Numbered from the stretch's first letter, positions 35,605-44,534 are shown. The stretch: DNA of 64,000 nt from UBA9300 sp032260385 (GCA_032260385.1 JAVVEL010000010.1:20589-84588), one strand, 5' to 3'. Notes: generated by a model from the sequence alone, not told the origin. Made by a program: numbers and translations.

Positions 35605-36108
35605 ATGAAACTAAGAATTACATTATTAATAATACTTACCCTGCTCCTGGGTTTTGCTATCGGAATGCTGACCTCAGCCCAGCTCAGGCATAAAAGGATG
35701 AGACCAGTCCGAACCTATACATCGGAGCATTATTTCAAAGAAAACCTGTATAAAGTGGTGGAACCTGATTCTGTGCAAAAAGCTGAACTTGACGCTATCA
35801 TTGACCGCTATGGTGAGTATTTCAGGGATCTGAATACGGGCTTCTGGAAGGATTTTGAATCCATGATGGACAGGCAGTGGGATGAAATAAAACCTGTGCT
35901 AAGCAGGGACCAGATAGAAAAACTTGAGGAATTTGAACAACACAGGCGTGAAATGATGAAAGAGTTCAGACAAGGCAATAAGAGGAGCGACAGTAACAGG
36001 TTTGACGGCAGACCCGATCATGACAGAAGGTCCGGTTCCGGCCGCAGACCATCCGGAACTACATATATTTTCCCTGATCCTCAAGATCAAAAAACAAATA
36101 GTCGGTAA
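35605..36108 (+). CDS. Spy/CpxP-like periplasmic protein
   Basis: 167 residues. An N-terminal hydrophobic helix (LLIILTLLLGFAIGMLTSAQL) serves as signal anchor. The mature part is helical and charged, with LSRDQIEKLEEFEQHRREMM resembling the LTxxQ-type motif of the Spy/CnrX/'heavy-metal sensor' family, then a disordered Arg/Gly/Ser-rich tail. It is third in the sigma/anti-sigma unit (15-bp gap). Its last 50 bp overlap the 3' end of the convergent TPR gene. Confidence 0.65.
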   Translation: MKLRITLLIILTLLLGFAIGMLTSAQLRHKRMRPVRTYTSEHYFKENLYKVVEPDSVQKAELDAIIDRYGEYFRDLNTGFWKDFESMMDRQWDEIKPVLSRDQIEKLEEFEQHRREMMKEFRQGNKRSDSNRFDGRPDHDRRSGSGRRPSGTTYIFPDPQDQKTNSR

Positions 36109-38308
36109 TTATTGGCAGATCGTCAGGATCAATATTGTTTGAGATCAGTATGGGTGCATCATCATTGAAAATATCCAGAAAATCGCTTTTATCCATCTTA
36201 CCCTCTATTATGCTCCTTCGATAATAATCGATGGCCTTCATCCGGTCACCCATGCATAAGGCAAGATGGCCTGCATTTATATAATCATGACCGCTCATTT
36301 CGCCCTTATTGATCTTGTCAAAATATTTCTTTGACTGTTCATATTTACCCTGTACCAGATAACACCAGGCTATGGGTTTGAGTATCCTTGTATTGTCCGG
36401 GTCGTTATACTCAACTTTAAAGTAGTATTTAAGGGCTGAGTCATAATCTTCCATATCAAGGTGGCAATGGCCTATCATGGCTGTGGTATGCATATTCCCG
36501 GGATCCATTTTTTCAGCTTCAAGGTAATTGTCAAGTGCCTCCCCGTGTTTTCCCAGCCTCCTGTTACAAAAACCTATCTTCTTCAGGGTCCATATCTTGC
36601 GGTCAAGCATCTCTGCCCTGCCGTACATATCAAGAGCCTTCTCGTATTCGGCAAGTTGCTGGTAACAGTAAGCAGCCTTTTCATATAACTGTGCTTCGTC
36701 AGGATTATCATTCAGGATTTCGCTATATAAATCCAGCGCTTCATTATAAAGATCCTTGCCGAAATAATAATCAGCAAAGGTTGTTAGCGATTCCCTGTCC
36801 CTGAATACAAGCCTGAACAGTGTGGTCTGGTGAAAATCAAGCGTTGCCCTGAAAACATCATCAAATTCCTTTTTATAGGGGGAGAGCTTAAAAAACCTGT
36901 AGAGATCCTGGAGATATTGTGTTACATTGGTTTTAAATCCTTTCGTGGGATCAATATCAATCTCCGCATCCCTCATTTGCTCAAGCCCTTCAAGCTCCAT
37001 CCGGAATACTTTTAACATCATTTCCTTCTGGCTGGCCGGCAGATGCTGCAGGTTCAGCACAAGGCTGTACTTGTCAGAATTGCATATAAAGGGTGTTTTA
37101 TAGAGAGCCTCTGCCAATTCATTGGTCCCGGCTCCCAAAACTTCATCCCTGTATAAAACATCAATGGCTTCGTGATCAGGGTAAAAAGGCATGAACCAGT
37201 TCAATATTTTCCTGAAAAAATCAAAGTTCTTAAGATTGGCAAAAGCCGACATATACACATCTGCACCTTCCATCTGCAACCTGGAAAACTCCTCCATTGT
37301 TTTGAAAAGATCCTCCGATTCCTTGAACATATCCGACCAGTCGGGATTCTTCCCTTCCATGAGATCCTCAGGCAGAAGATTGTCAAGGTCAAGCTTATCT
37401 TCAAGCCTGGGTCTTAATTCAGCCACGCGGGGCAGTATTTCATCATGCAGTTTCTTACTTATCTTTTCGGTTTCTCCCGATCTTATTATCTGGAGGATTG
37501 TGATCTTGAGGTGTTCCGTGAAACCAGGGTCTTCAGAAAGTTCAGCAAGTAGTCCTTTAACTTCCGGGTATACCACTATCCGCCTGTTATAGCTATATAA
37601 TACCAGGAGGAACCCGGCCAGTGCTCTTTCGCTTATCTGTTCGCTTTTATCCCTGTAAAGCGCTGTAAGAATTTGTATTTTTTCCGGGTCCCAGAATCTT
37701 AAGGTGCTGAGGGTGATGGCGCTCACAAAAAGGCTCTGTTCATACCATTCAAACTTACCACTGCTCATGATCAGTTTTATAAGTTCATTTTCGGCCTCAC
37801 CGTATTTGTCGGTCAGCCATAAATGGTTAAATATTTTGTTGACGAGCTGGCTGTGTTTCCTGGCATGATCAGACTCAGGGTCAGGTGATACTGTGCCTGC
37901 CTGCCTGAGCCATGTGTCAAGCTCTTCCTTGAATGCCAGGTCGTCAATTGTTTCTATGATGCTTTTACCGGCCAGGCTTTGCTCTTTATGGCTGTTATCT
38001 TTCAGCCAGTAAGTGTGCCATCCCGAATAACGGGCCAGTATATCCTGCTTTATTTTATCTGAGAGTTCCAGGAGGGACTGCAGCATACGGGTTAATACCT
38101 TATGACGCTCGGGATCGTGAACACCTTCAATGGTATACTTAACCATGTTCTTATAGGTATTCTCGATATTCTCAAGTTGCTGCCCGTGATCTCCGTTTTT
38201 GGATACTTCAATAAGTTCTTTTATCAGGGAAATGCTCTTTCTCACCTGCTTTCCTGAAATCAGGTCAGTAATGTGATTGTGCTTCTTTATGAGTTTATTT
38301 GTGTCCAT
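36059..38308 (-). CDS. tetratricopeptide-repeat protein
   Basis: 749 residues, no signal peptide. The first about 500 residues are helical without a recognised domain; the C-terminal about 200 hold at least five TPR units (AYCYQQLAEYEKALDMYGRA, CNRRLGKHGEALDNYLEA, GHCHLDMEDYDSALKYYFKV, AWCYLVQGKYEQSKKYFDK, ALCMGDRMKAIDYYRRS). Probably a cytosolic scaffold; function unknown. The 3' end overlaps the opposite-strand Spy-like gene by 50 bp. Confidence 0.8.
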   Translation of the reverse strand: MDTNKLIKKHNHITDLISGKQVRKSISLIKELIEVSKNGDHGQQLENIENTYKNMVKYTIEGVHDPERHKVLTRMLQSLLELSDKIKQDILARYSGWHTYWLKDNSHKEQSLAGKSIIETIDDLAFKEELDTWLRQAGTVSPDPESDHARKHSQLVNKIFNHLWLTDKYGEAENELIKLIMSSGKFEWYEQSLFVSAITLSTLRFWDPEKIQILTALYRDKSEQISERALAGFLLVLYSYNRRIVVYPEVKGLLAELSEDPGFTEHLKITILQIIRSGETEKISKKLHDEILPRVAELRPRLEDKLDLDNLLPEDLMEGKNPDWSDMFKESEDLFKTMEEFSRLQMEGADVYMSAFANLKNFDFFRKILNWFMPFYPDHEAIDVLYRDEVLGAGTNELAEALYKTPFICNSDKYSLVLNLQHLPASQKEMMLKVFRMELEGLEQMRDAEIDIDPTKGFKTNVTQYLQDLYRFFKLSPYKKEFDDVFRATLDFHQTTLFRLVFRDRESLTTFADYYFGKDLYNEALDLYSEILNDNPDEAQLYEKAAYCYQQLAEYEKALDMYGRAEMLDRKIWTLKKIGFCNRRLGKHGEALDNYLEAEKMDPGNMHTTAMIGHCHLDMEDYDSALKYYFKVEYNDPDNTRILKPIAWCYLVQGKYEQSKKYFDKINKGEMSGHDYINAGHLALCMGDRMKAIDYYRRSIIEGKMDKSDFLDIFNDDAPILISNNIDPDDLPIITDYLFFDLEDQGKYM

Positions 38309-38387
38309 CTTATCGATATATAATAAGCAGGGATTATAAATCCGTGCTTTTTCATCATCATCAATAATCAGGCCGAATGACAGTTTG

Positions 38388-38870
38388 TCATGAATATTCC
38401 TGCAGGATAGCCTTTACATCATCCGGGGCTACCCTCCCATAGGTTTTGTCACCCACCATAACAACGGGTGCCAGTCCGCATGCCCCGACACACCTGAGGC
38501 TCGAAAGTGAGAACCTGCCGTCATCAGTTGTCTGCCCGACTTCTATTTTAAGTTCTTTCTTAAATTCCTCCAGCACCTTTTCAGCCCCGCGAACATAGCA
38601 TGCCGTTCCCATGCAGATGCTGACAGGGTTCTGACCCTTTGGTGTCATGGTGAAGAAGGAGTAAAATGTTACAACGCCGTAAATTTTTGCGACGGGTACC
38701 TGCAGTGCATCGGAAATTACTTCCTGTACTTCTGCAGGAAGGTAGCCGAAATGTTCCTGACATTTGTGCAGCACGTTGATAAGTTCCTTCTCATCATTAC
38801 CGAAGGAGTCCGCAATTTCCATTATTTTTCCAATATCCTGCTTTCTCAGTTCAATCTTTATGCTTGACAT
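38388..38870 (-). CDS. hndA: NuoE-like 2Fe-2S subunit of NAD-linked [FeFe]-hydrogenase (HydC/HndA)
   Basis: 160 residues of the NuoE/thioredoxin-like ferredoxin family: LINVLHKCQEHFGYLPAEV, KIYGVVTFYSFF, and four cluster cysteines in ICMGTACYVRGA and RCVGACGLAP. It carries electrons to the NADH-oxidising HndC subunit. Last gene of the minus-strand operon hndB-hndC-hndD-hndA, 13 bp after hndD. All four ligands are intact, in contrast to the HndB-type subunit. Confidence 0.9.
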   Translation of the reverse strand: MSSIKIELRKQDIGKIMEIADSFGNDEKELINVLHKCQEHFGYLPAEVQEVISDALQVPVAKIYGVVTFYSFFTMTPKGQNPVSICMGTACYVRGAEKVLEEFKKELKIEVGQTTDDGRFSLSSLRCVGACGLAPVVMVGDKTYGRVAPDDVKAILQEYS

Positions 38871-38883
38871 AATAATATTTCAC

Positions 38884-40662
38884 TTATTGTTTTACTATTA
38901 TTTTTTTCTTTTTATCGAAATAGCTTGTATGCAGTAAGCTATGGGCTATGTCGCTGTCAGGCCTGCCAAGGAAGCAGGAATACAGCTCCCTGATGAAGGG
39001 ATTTTCGTGTGATTTCCTGATCTCCTTATTACGGTCTTCACGGTAAAGTGCAGATGCCCTGGCTTTTAATATTTCTGATTTCCCGTGGTGCCGTGGTTGT
39101 CCTCCACCACCGATACAGCCCCCGGGGCATGCCATTATTTCTATGGCATGGTATTTTGATTTACCTGACCTCACATCATTAAGAAGTTTTCTTGCATTAC
39201 CCAGGCCGTGGGCAATACCGATGTTCAGTTCCAGTCCGTCAAAGTCGATGCATGCTTCCCGTACACCGTCCATACCTCTCAGTTCCTCAAAATCCACTTT
39301 TTCAAGCGTTTTACCTGTGTGTATCTCGTAGGCTGTTCTGACAGCTGCTTCTATTACGCCACCCGTTGTGCCGAAAATAACCCCCGCACCACTTGATTCG
39401 CCCAGGGGATTATCAAAGCTTTCTTCGCCGAGGCTGTGGAAATCAATGTTAGCCTGCCTGATAAATGCAGCCAGTTCCCTGGTTGATATTGAAATGTCAA
39501 CATCCGGATTTCCACTGGTGCTGAATTCTTCTCTCTGGCATTCATATTTCTTTGCAAGGCAGGGCATCACTGATACCACTACCATCTCTTCCCTTTTAAT
39601 ATTTTTCTTTTCTGCGAAGTATGTTTTAGCTATCGCCCCGCACATTTGCTGTGGTGATCTGGCACTTGATGGTATGTCTTTGAGGTCCGGGAAATAAGTT
39701 TCGAAGAAGTTCACCCAGCCCGGGCAGCATGAGGTAAGTATGGGGAGCCTGGCGTTTTTGTCTCCGCTGAGGTGGGCTGATAACCTGTTCAGCAATTCAG
39801 TTCCTTCTTCCATAATTGTGAGGTCAGCTGCAAAATCTGTATCAAAAACATAATCAAATCCCAGCTGTCTGAGAGCAGCCACCATTTTACCTGTTACCAG
39901 GCTTCCTGGCTTCATGCCGAATTCCTCTCCCAGTGCTGCCCTTACGGCGGGAGCAGTCTGAACGACTACAGTCTTCGACGGATTGGCGAGGTGACGAAGT
40001 ACCTCATTGGTATGATCAACCTCAGTAAGGGCGCCTGTGGGACAAACGGCCACACATTGCCCGCAGTAGGTGCAGGTTGAATGTTCAAGATTTTGCTCGA
40101 AGGCTGGAGCAACCACAGCGTGGAAACCCCTGTTAACTGCAGACAGGGCGCCAACGGTCTGTATATCATTACACATGATTTCACACCTGCGGCACATTAT
40201 GCACTTGTCAAGGTCCCTTATTATCGATGGCGAGGTGTCGAGCCTGTAGGTCGATACCTGGGCAATTTCCTCACCTGGGATGTTTCGTATACCAAGTTTT
40301 ATTGCAAGATCCTGCAATTCACAATCGCCTGATTTAGGGCATATAAGACAATCTTTAGGATGATCTGACAATATAAACTCAAGCACTGTTTTACGTGCAT
40401 TAAGTACCCTTACGGTATTGGTTTTAACATTCATCCTGTCCTGGCAGGGGGTAGAGCAGGAGGGGGCAAGATTTTTTCTTCCCTCTACCTCAACCACACA
40501 TATCCTGCAGCCTGCCGGCTTATTCTCTATGCCCAGGTCGTGCAGGTTCATGTAACATAGAACGGGTATGTCAATCCCTGCAGTTTTTGCAGCCTCGTAT
40601 ATTGTTGTCCCGGCTTCTGCTTCAAGTTGCTTATTATCTATGGTGAGTGTAACAGTATCCAT
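38884..40662 (-). CDS. hndD: [FeFe]-hydrogenase catalytic subunit, NAD-linked type (HydA/HndD)
   Basis: 592 residues. Domain order: N-terminal [2Fe-2S] (LCYMNLHD, CRICVVEVEG, CSTPC), a His-Cys3 4Fe-4S site (DHPKDCLICPKSGDCEL), two further [4Fe-4S] (CIMCRRCEIMC, CTYCGQCVAVCP), then the H-cluster domain with motif L1 TSCCPGWVNFFE (about 311), L2 MPCLAKKYE (about 366) and L3 EIMACPGGCIGGGGQP (about 510). All H-cluster cysteines are present. It makes or oxidises H2 in a trimeric or tetrameric NADH/ferredoxin-linked, electron-bifurcating type complex. The maturases HydE, HydF and HydG are not in the window. Confidence 0.95.
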   Translation of the reverse strand: MDTVTLTIDNKQLEAEAGTTIYEAAKTAGIDIPVLCYMNLHDLGIENKPAGCRICVVEVEGRKNLAPSCSTPCQDRMNVKTNTVRVLNARKTVLEFILSDHPKDCLICPKSGDCELQDLAIKLGIRNIPGEEIAQVSTYRLDTSPSIIRDLDKCIMCRRCEIMCNDIQTVGALSAVNRGFHAVVAPAFEQNLEHSTCTYCGQCVAVCPTGALTEVDHTNEVLRHLANPSKTVVVQTAPAVRAALGEEFGMKPGSLVTGKMVAALRQLGFDYVFDTDFAADLTIMEEGTELLNRLSAHLSGDKNARLPILTSCCPGWVNFFETYFPDLKDIPSSARSPQQMCGAIAKTYFAEKKNIKREEMVVVSVMPCLAKKYECQREEFSTSGNPDVDISISTRELAAFIRQANIDFHSLGEESFDNPLGESSGAGVIFGTTGGVIEAAVRTAYEIHTGKTLEKVDFEELRGMDGVREACIDFDGLELNIGIAHGLGNARKLLNDVRSGKSKYHAIEIMACPGGCIGGGGQPRHHGKSEILKARASALYREDRNKEIRKSHENPFIRELYSCFLGRPDSDIAHSLLHTSYFDKKKKIIVKQ

Positions 40663-40675
40663 TTTGTTATTTGAT

Positions 40676-42145
40676 TTATTGAATGATTATAGCATCAAAT
40701 TTGCATTTTTCCATGCATGCCCCACATTTAATACATATGCTTTTGTTTACCTGATGCGGTTCTTTTCTTTCTCCCGAAATTGCATTAACAGGACATACCC
40801 TGGCACAGGCTGTGCATCCTACACAATTCTCTTCAATGATAAAATATTCCATCAGGTCACGGCACTGACCTGCGGGACATTTCTTATCCCTAACATGGGC
40901 AAGGTATTCATCGTAAAAGTTATCCAGGGTCGAAAGTACGGGGTTTGGAGAAGTCTGTCCCAGGCCACAGAGAGCAGTGTCTTTTATTACTTCACTCATG
41001 TTACGGAGCCGGTCAAGGTCATCCACGTCACCCTTACCCTTGCAAATATGATCAAGCAGTTCAAATAATCTTTTGTTGCCTATGCGGCAGGGAGAACATT
41101 TTCCGCATGATTCCTCAACAGTAAAATCGAGATAAAATTTAGCTACGGAAACCATGCAATCGTCTTCATCCATAACAATCATCCCTCCGGAACCCATCAT
41201 TGATCCGGCTTCAATAAGATTGTCAAAATCAATCGGGGTGTCAAGATGTTCTTCGGTAAGGCAGCCCCCGGAGGGACCTCCTGTCTGAACAGCCTTGAAC
41301 TTCCTGTCATTATTAATGCCTCCTCCTATTTCAAATATCACTTCCCTGAGGCTTGTTCCCATTGGTACTTCCACTAACCCAACATTGTTTACCTTACCTG
41401 CGAGGGCAAAGACCTTCGTTCCCTTTGACCTCTCCGTTCCTATTTTACTGAACCACCCGGCACCCTTGCTGAATATTACGGGTATGCAGGCAAAAGTCTC
41501 AACATTGTTAACGTTTGTTGGTTTTCCCCGGTAGCCCGATTCTGCCGGGAAGGGAGGTTTTACTGTTGGCTCCCCCCTTAATCCTTCCATGGAATGTATA
41601 AGGGCTGTTTCCTCACCACAAACAAAGGCACCCGCCCCGTAGCGCAGTTCAATATCAAAGCTGAAAGCGGTCCCAAGGATGTTCTTCCCCAGCAAACCAT
41701 ATTCCCTTGCCTGAGCTATAGCCGTTTTAAGCCGTTTGATGGCAAGAGGGTATTCCGCCCTGATATATACCAGTCCTTCCCCTGCACCTATGCAATAAGC
41801 ACAAATGGCCATAGCTTCAATTACCGAATGGGGGTCTCCTTCCAGGACCGACCGGTCCATAAAGGCACCCGGGTCTCCTTCATCGGCATTACATACCACG
41901 TACTTGCGGTCAGCTTTGTTTTTACAGGCAAACTCCCACTTGAGCCCTGTCGGGAAACCACCGCCACCGCGGCCCCTGAGGCCTGATTCCCTGACAATGC
42001 CTATTGCTTCCCCGGGGCTCATTTCCGTAATAACCCTGCCCAGCGAAAGGTAGGCATCACGGGCAATCGCCTCATCTATGTTTTCAGGATCAATAAATCC
42101 GCAATTACGCAGTACTATCCTTAATTGCTTAATTTTTTTATCCAT
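40676..42145 (-). CDS. hndC: NuoF-like NADH-binding subunit of [FeFe]-hydrogenase (HydB/HndC)
   Basis: 489 residues. FMN/NADH site: GLRGRGGGGFPTGLKWEF, NADEGDPGAFMDR and GAGAYICGEETAL-like (GAGAFVCGEETAL). SLBB part follows, then the 4Fe-4S site SCGKCSPCRIG...C, and two C-terminal ferredoxin clusters (CVGCTACARVCPV and CIKCGACMEKC). The N-terminal thioredoxin-like 2Fe-2S domain of the long HydB is absent here; its role is usually filled by a separate HndB, which is the next gene upstream but lacks cysteines. Ends 13 bp before hndD. Confidence 0.93.
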   Translation of the reverse strand: MDKKIKQLRIVLRNCGFIDPENIDEAIARDAYLSLGRVITEMSPGEAIGIVRESGLRGRGGGGFPTGLKWEFACKNKADRKYVVCNADEGDPGAFMDRSVLEGDPHSVIEAMAICAYCIGAGEGLVYIRAEYPLAIKRLKTAIAQAREYGLLGKNILGTAFSFDIELRYGAGAFVCGEETALIHSMEGLRGEPTVKPPFPAESGYRGKPTNVNNVETFACIPVIFSKGAGWFSKIGTERSKGTKVFALAGKVNNVGLVEVPMGTSLREVIFEIGGGINNDRKFKAVQTGGPSGGCLTEEHLDTPIDFDNLIEAGSMMGSGGMIVMDEDDCMVSVAKFYLDFTVEESCGKCSPCRIGNKRLFELLDHICKGKGDVDDLDRLRNMSEVIKDTALCGLGQTSPNPVLSTLDNFYDEYLAHVRDKKCPAGQCRDLMEYFIIEENCVGCTACARVCPVNAISGERKEPHQVNKSICIKCGACMEKCKFDAIIIQ

Positions 42146-42153
42146 GTCCTTAT

Positions 42154-42552
42154 TTAAATTTCGTCTATAGTAAGGTAATCAACAGGTATTACACCATCAA
42201 CCGGCTCACCCTGCCTGATGTATTTTTCAATTATTTCATCGGCTCTGCGAGTGTCAACATCGCCGAATACCAGGGGAAGGCTTCCCGGTTTGGTAACCTG
42301 CACCGTTGGTTCAGCATAGCTGTAACCCATATCACCTGTCATTAAAACCTCGGCATCAATGTTTCTTTTTCTGAGGGCCTCCCTGAAAAATTCAAGCACC
42401 TGTCCGGCCCCGGATGCTATGCCGGAAGTTCCCATGCCAATCCTTATGATTATCCTGTTGGCCGGATTTCCGGGATCGGAATAAGACGACATTTTACCTC
42501 TTATATCATCCCTTAAACTCTTTAGATCACTGTAGGATTTAAGTCTCTTCAT
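42154..42552 (-). CDS. hndB: HndB-type thioredoxin-like ferredoxin subunit lacking all cysteines
   Basis: About 132 residues from the ATG at 42550-42552 (MKRLKSYSDLKSLRDD); a TTG six codons upstream is the alternative start. The fold pattern matches HndB: IIIRIGMGTSGIASGAGQV, then VLMTGDMGYSYAEPTVQV, VFGDVDTRRADEIIEKYI. In typical relatives the same places read GTCGIA and TGCxGxC. Here these are Ser, Asp and Ser, and the protein has no cysteine anywhere. It therefore cannot bind a [2Fe-2S] cluster as usual and may be a structural subunit. First gene of the operon, 8 bp before hndC. Confidence 0.85.
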   Translation of the reverse strand: MKRLKSYSDLKSLRDDIRGKMSSYSDPGNPANRIIIRIGMGTSGIASGAGQVLEFFREALRKRNIDAEVLMTGDMGYSYAEPTVQVTKPGSLPLVFGDVDTRRADEIIEKYIRQGEPVDGVIPVDYLTIDEI

Positions 42553-42610
42553 ATTTTCATTGTTTATCAATACACAAAGTACACTATTTATTCAGCTGTT
42601 TTTACGACGA

Positions 42611-42618
42611 CAAATATA
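42611..42618 (-). promoter_or_regulatory. possible -7 element (TATATTTG) of the hydrogenase operon
   Basis: Minus-strand TATATTTG matches TAnnTTTG, 58 bp before the hndB ATG. The nearest TTG is 24 bp upstream, slightly far. The 33-bp tandem repeat begins 50 bp further upstream. Confidence 0.4.
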
Positions 42619-42667
42619 CATATTATAGTGTTAATATAATAACAATGTTAATAAAATAACAGTAAAT

Positions 42668-42799
42668 TCATCTGAAAATAATCCTCAGTAATCGTAAAAT
42701 TTATCTGCAAATGATCCTCAGTAATCGTAAAATTCATCTGCAAATGATCCTCAGTAATCGTAAAATTTATCTGCAAATGATCCTCAGTAATCAGGGATT
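42668..42799 (+). repeat. 33-bp tandem repeat, four copies
   Basis: Copies start at 42668, 42701, 42734 and 42767. The core is TYATCTGCAAATGATCCTCAG then TAATCGTAAAAT. Copy 1 differs at CTGAAAATAATCC, copy 4 diverges after 26 bp. From 42790 to 42905 follow irregular copies of CAGGGATT and AAATGAT units. The gap 42571-42908 has no ORF. No spacers lie between copies, so it is not CRISPR. Confidence 0.9.
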
Positions 42800-42908
42800 A
42801 TGAGTATTAATGTTCTTTTTAGTAATAAGGGATTTAAATGATTATAGACTATGAATCATCAGGGATTTTAAATGATCATGGATTATTAATGATCGGGCCC
42901 TTGAAAAA

Positions 42909-44534
42909 TCAGCGCAGTTCTTTGAATTCAGATCCTTCTTTCCAACGGGGCCAATCTGATGAGTTTGCAAGGTAATGGCCTAGTTTAAAGGCAAGTTGTG
43001 CATCTTCACGGATACCTTTGAAATTCCATTTGTCAGGTTCATAATTATCAGCCGGACGGTGATAGCGCCTGTTGATATAGTCCTCTTCCTGTGCTGCTGC
43101 CCATTCCTTACCATATTCACGTGAATCACAATTGCCACGGGCATAGAGTGAGGGTACACCTTTTTTTGCAAAGGCGAAGTGATCTGATCTGAAATACATT
43201 CCTGTGTACGCGTTTGGATCGGGATAGAGGTATCTGTCCTGTTCGGCGGCATATTTCTCAAGCAGATCATCGAGTGTAGATTGCCCGTAACCGGTGATCA
43301 TTACATCTTTCATCCTGCCTATGGGCAGTACCAGGTCATTATTAATACAGGCAATGGTCTTATCCATTGAAAATGCCGGGTTTTCTGTATAGTACATTGA
43401 TCCCAGCAATCCTTGTTCCTCTGCTGTGGGGAAGAACAACATTATTGACCTGGAGGGTTTCTGCCCGCAATTGATAAAGGCTCTTCCTGTCTCAAATACC
43501 CAGGCCATGGTGGTCCCGTTATCAACGGCTCCATTATAGATGGAGTCGCCCTCTTCTTTTTCACCTATGCCGAAGTGGTCCCAGTGACCCGAATAGATTA
43601 TTACCTCATCAGGGGCGTCTTCTCCCCTTAATATGCCGGCAACATTTTTTGATTCGTTTTCACGAAAGGAATTATTTATATGAAGGCTGATTGTAGCATT
43701 CATATCAAAACCCTTAAATCCTTTTATGCATGCTTTTTTTCTTAATTCTTCGATATCAAGGCCCAGGTCACTGAAGATTTCCTGCGCGGCTTCAGCACTT
43801 AACCATCCTGTGAATTTACACCTGTCACTGTTATTATTTTCCTGATTCAGGTAAAGATTCGGGCTGATTGAGCTTTTCCTGGGTATATTGTAGGGATAAC
43901 CGGCACCTTTGGTTTCATGTATTATAAGAACTCCTTCCGCACCCATCCTTGCAGCCTGTTCATATTTGTAGGTCCACCTTCCGTAATATGTCATTTCGGA
44001 TCCTTTGAAAAGGTCGTTGTCACCTGTATATAATCCGGGATCATTCACAAATACAACGATGGTTTTCCCTTTAACGTCCAGTTCACTGAAATCGTTCCAG
44101 TCGTATTCTTCTGCTCTTATTCCGAAACCAGCAAAAACCAGTTCGGATTTGTCAATATTTATTTCATCTTCAATTCGGGGACTGATAAGTGCAATATCAT
44201 CAGGTGCTTCAAGCTTATGGCTGCCGGCCTCCGTTTGTATGTCGACCGTGTTTTTTACTTCTGATTTAATCTCCACCATGGGTACAGGCTGGTAGTAACT
44301 TTCTCCGAAGGCAGGTTCAAAGCCCATCTTCTCCATTTCATTTTTGAGGTATTCAACGGTCATTTCCTCACCCTCGGTGAAGGGTGCGCGTCCCATAAAA
44401 TCATCTGATGCCAGAATACTCACGTGTCTTTTCATCTCATCAATGCTGATGTTGTCATATGCTTTTTCAAAGCCTGTTTTTTGTGAGCAGGAGGCCAGGC
44501 TGATAATCATGAACAGGAAGATAAGTTTTTTCAT
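42909..44534 (-). CDS. M28 family zinc aminopeptidase (lipoprotein)
   Basis: 541 residues. Lipobox-like SLASCSQ near residue 16. A PA-domain insert sits in the middle. The M28 di-zinc centre is seen in YSGHWDHFGIGE (His near residue 319), GAVDNGTT (Asp), PTAEEQGLLG (Glu pair) and a later His in FRSDHFAFAKKG. It releases N-terminal amino acids from peptides at the cell surface. Third of the M14-PepT-M28 run (10 bp after pepT), likely one transcript. Confidence 0.9.
   Translation of the reverse strand: MKKLIFLFMIISLASCSQKTGFEKAYDNISIDEMKRHVSILASDDFMGRAPFTEGEEMTVEYLKNEMEKMGFEPAFGESYYQPVPMVEIKSEVKNTVDIQTEAGSHKLEAPDDIALISPRIEDEINIDKSELVFAGFGIRAEEYDWNDFSELDVKGKTIVVFVNDPGLYTGDNDLFKGSEMTYYGRWTYKYEQAARMGAEGVLIIHETKGAGYPYNIPRKSSISPNLYLNQENNNSDRCKFTGWLSAEAAQEIFSDLGLDIEELRKKACIKGFKGFDMNATISLHINNSFRENESKNVAGILRGEDAPDEVIIYSGHWDHFGIGEKEEGDSIYNGAVDNGTTMAWVFETGRAFINCGQKPSRSIMLFFPTAEEQGLLGSMYYTENPAFSMDKTIACINNDLVLPIGRMKDVMITGYGQSTLDDLLEKYAAEQDRYLYPDPNAYTGMYFRSDHFAFAKKGVPSLYARGNCDSREYGKEWAAAQEEDYINRRYHRPADNYEPDKWNFKGIREDAQLAFKLGHYLANSSDWPRWKEGSEFKELR

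Noticed and set aside
42668..42799. Possible CRISPR array
   Set aside because: Repeat copies are directly joined with no spacers, and no cas genes are present.
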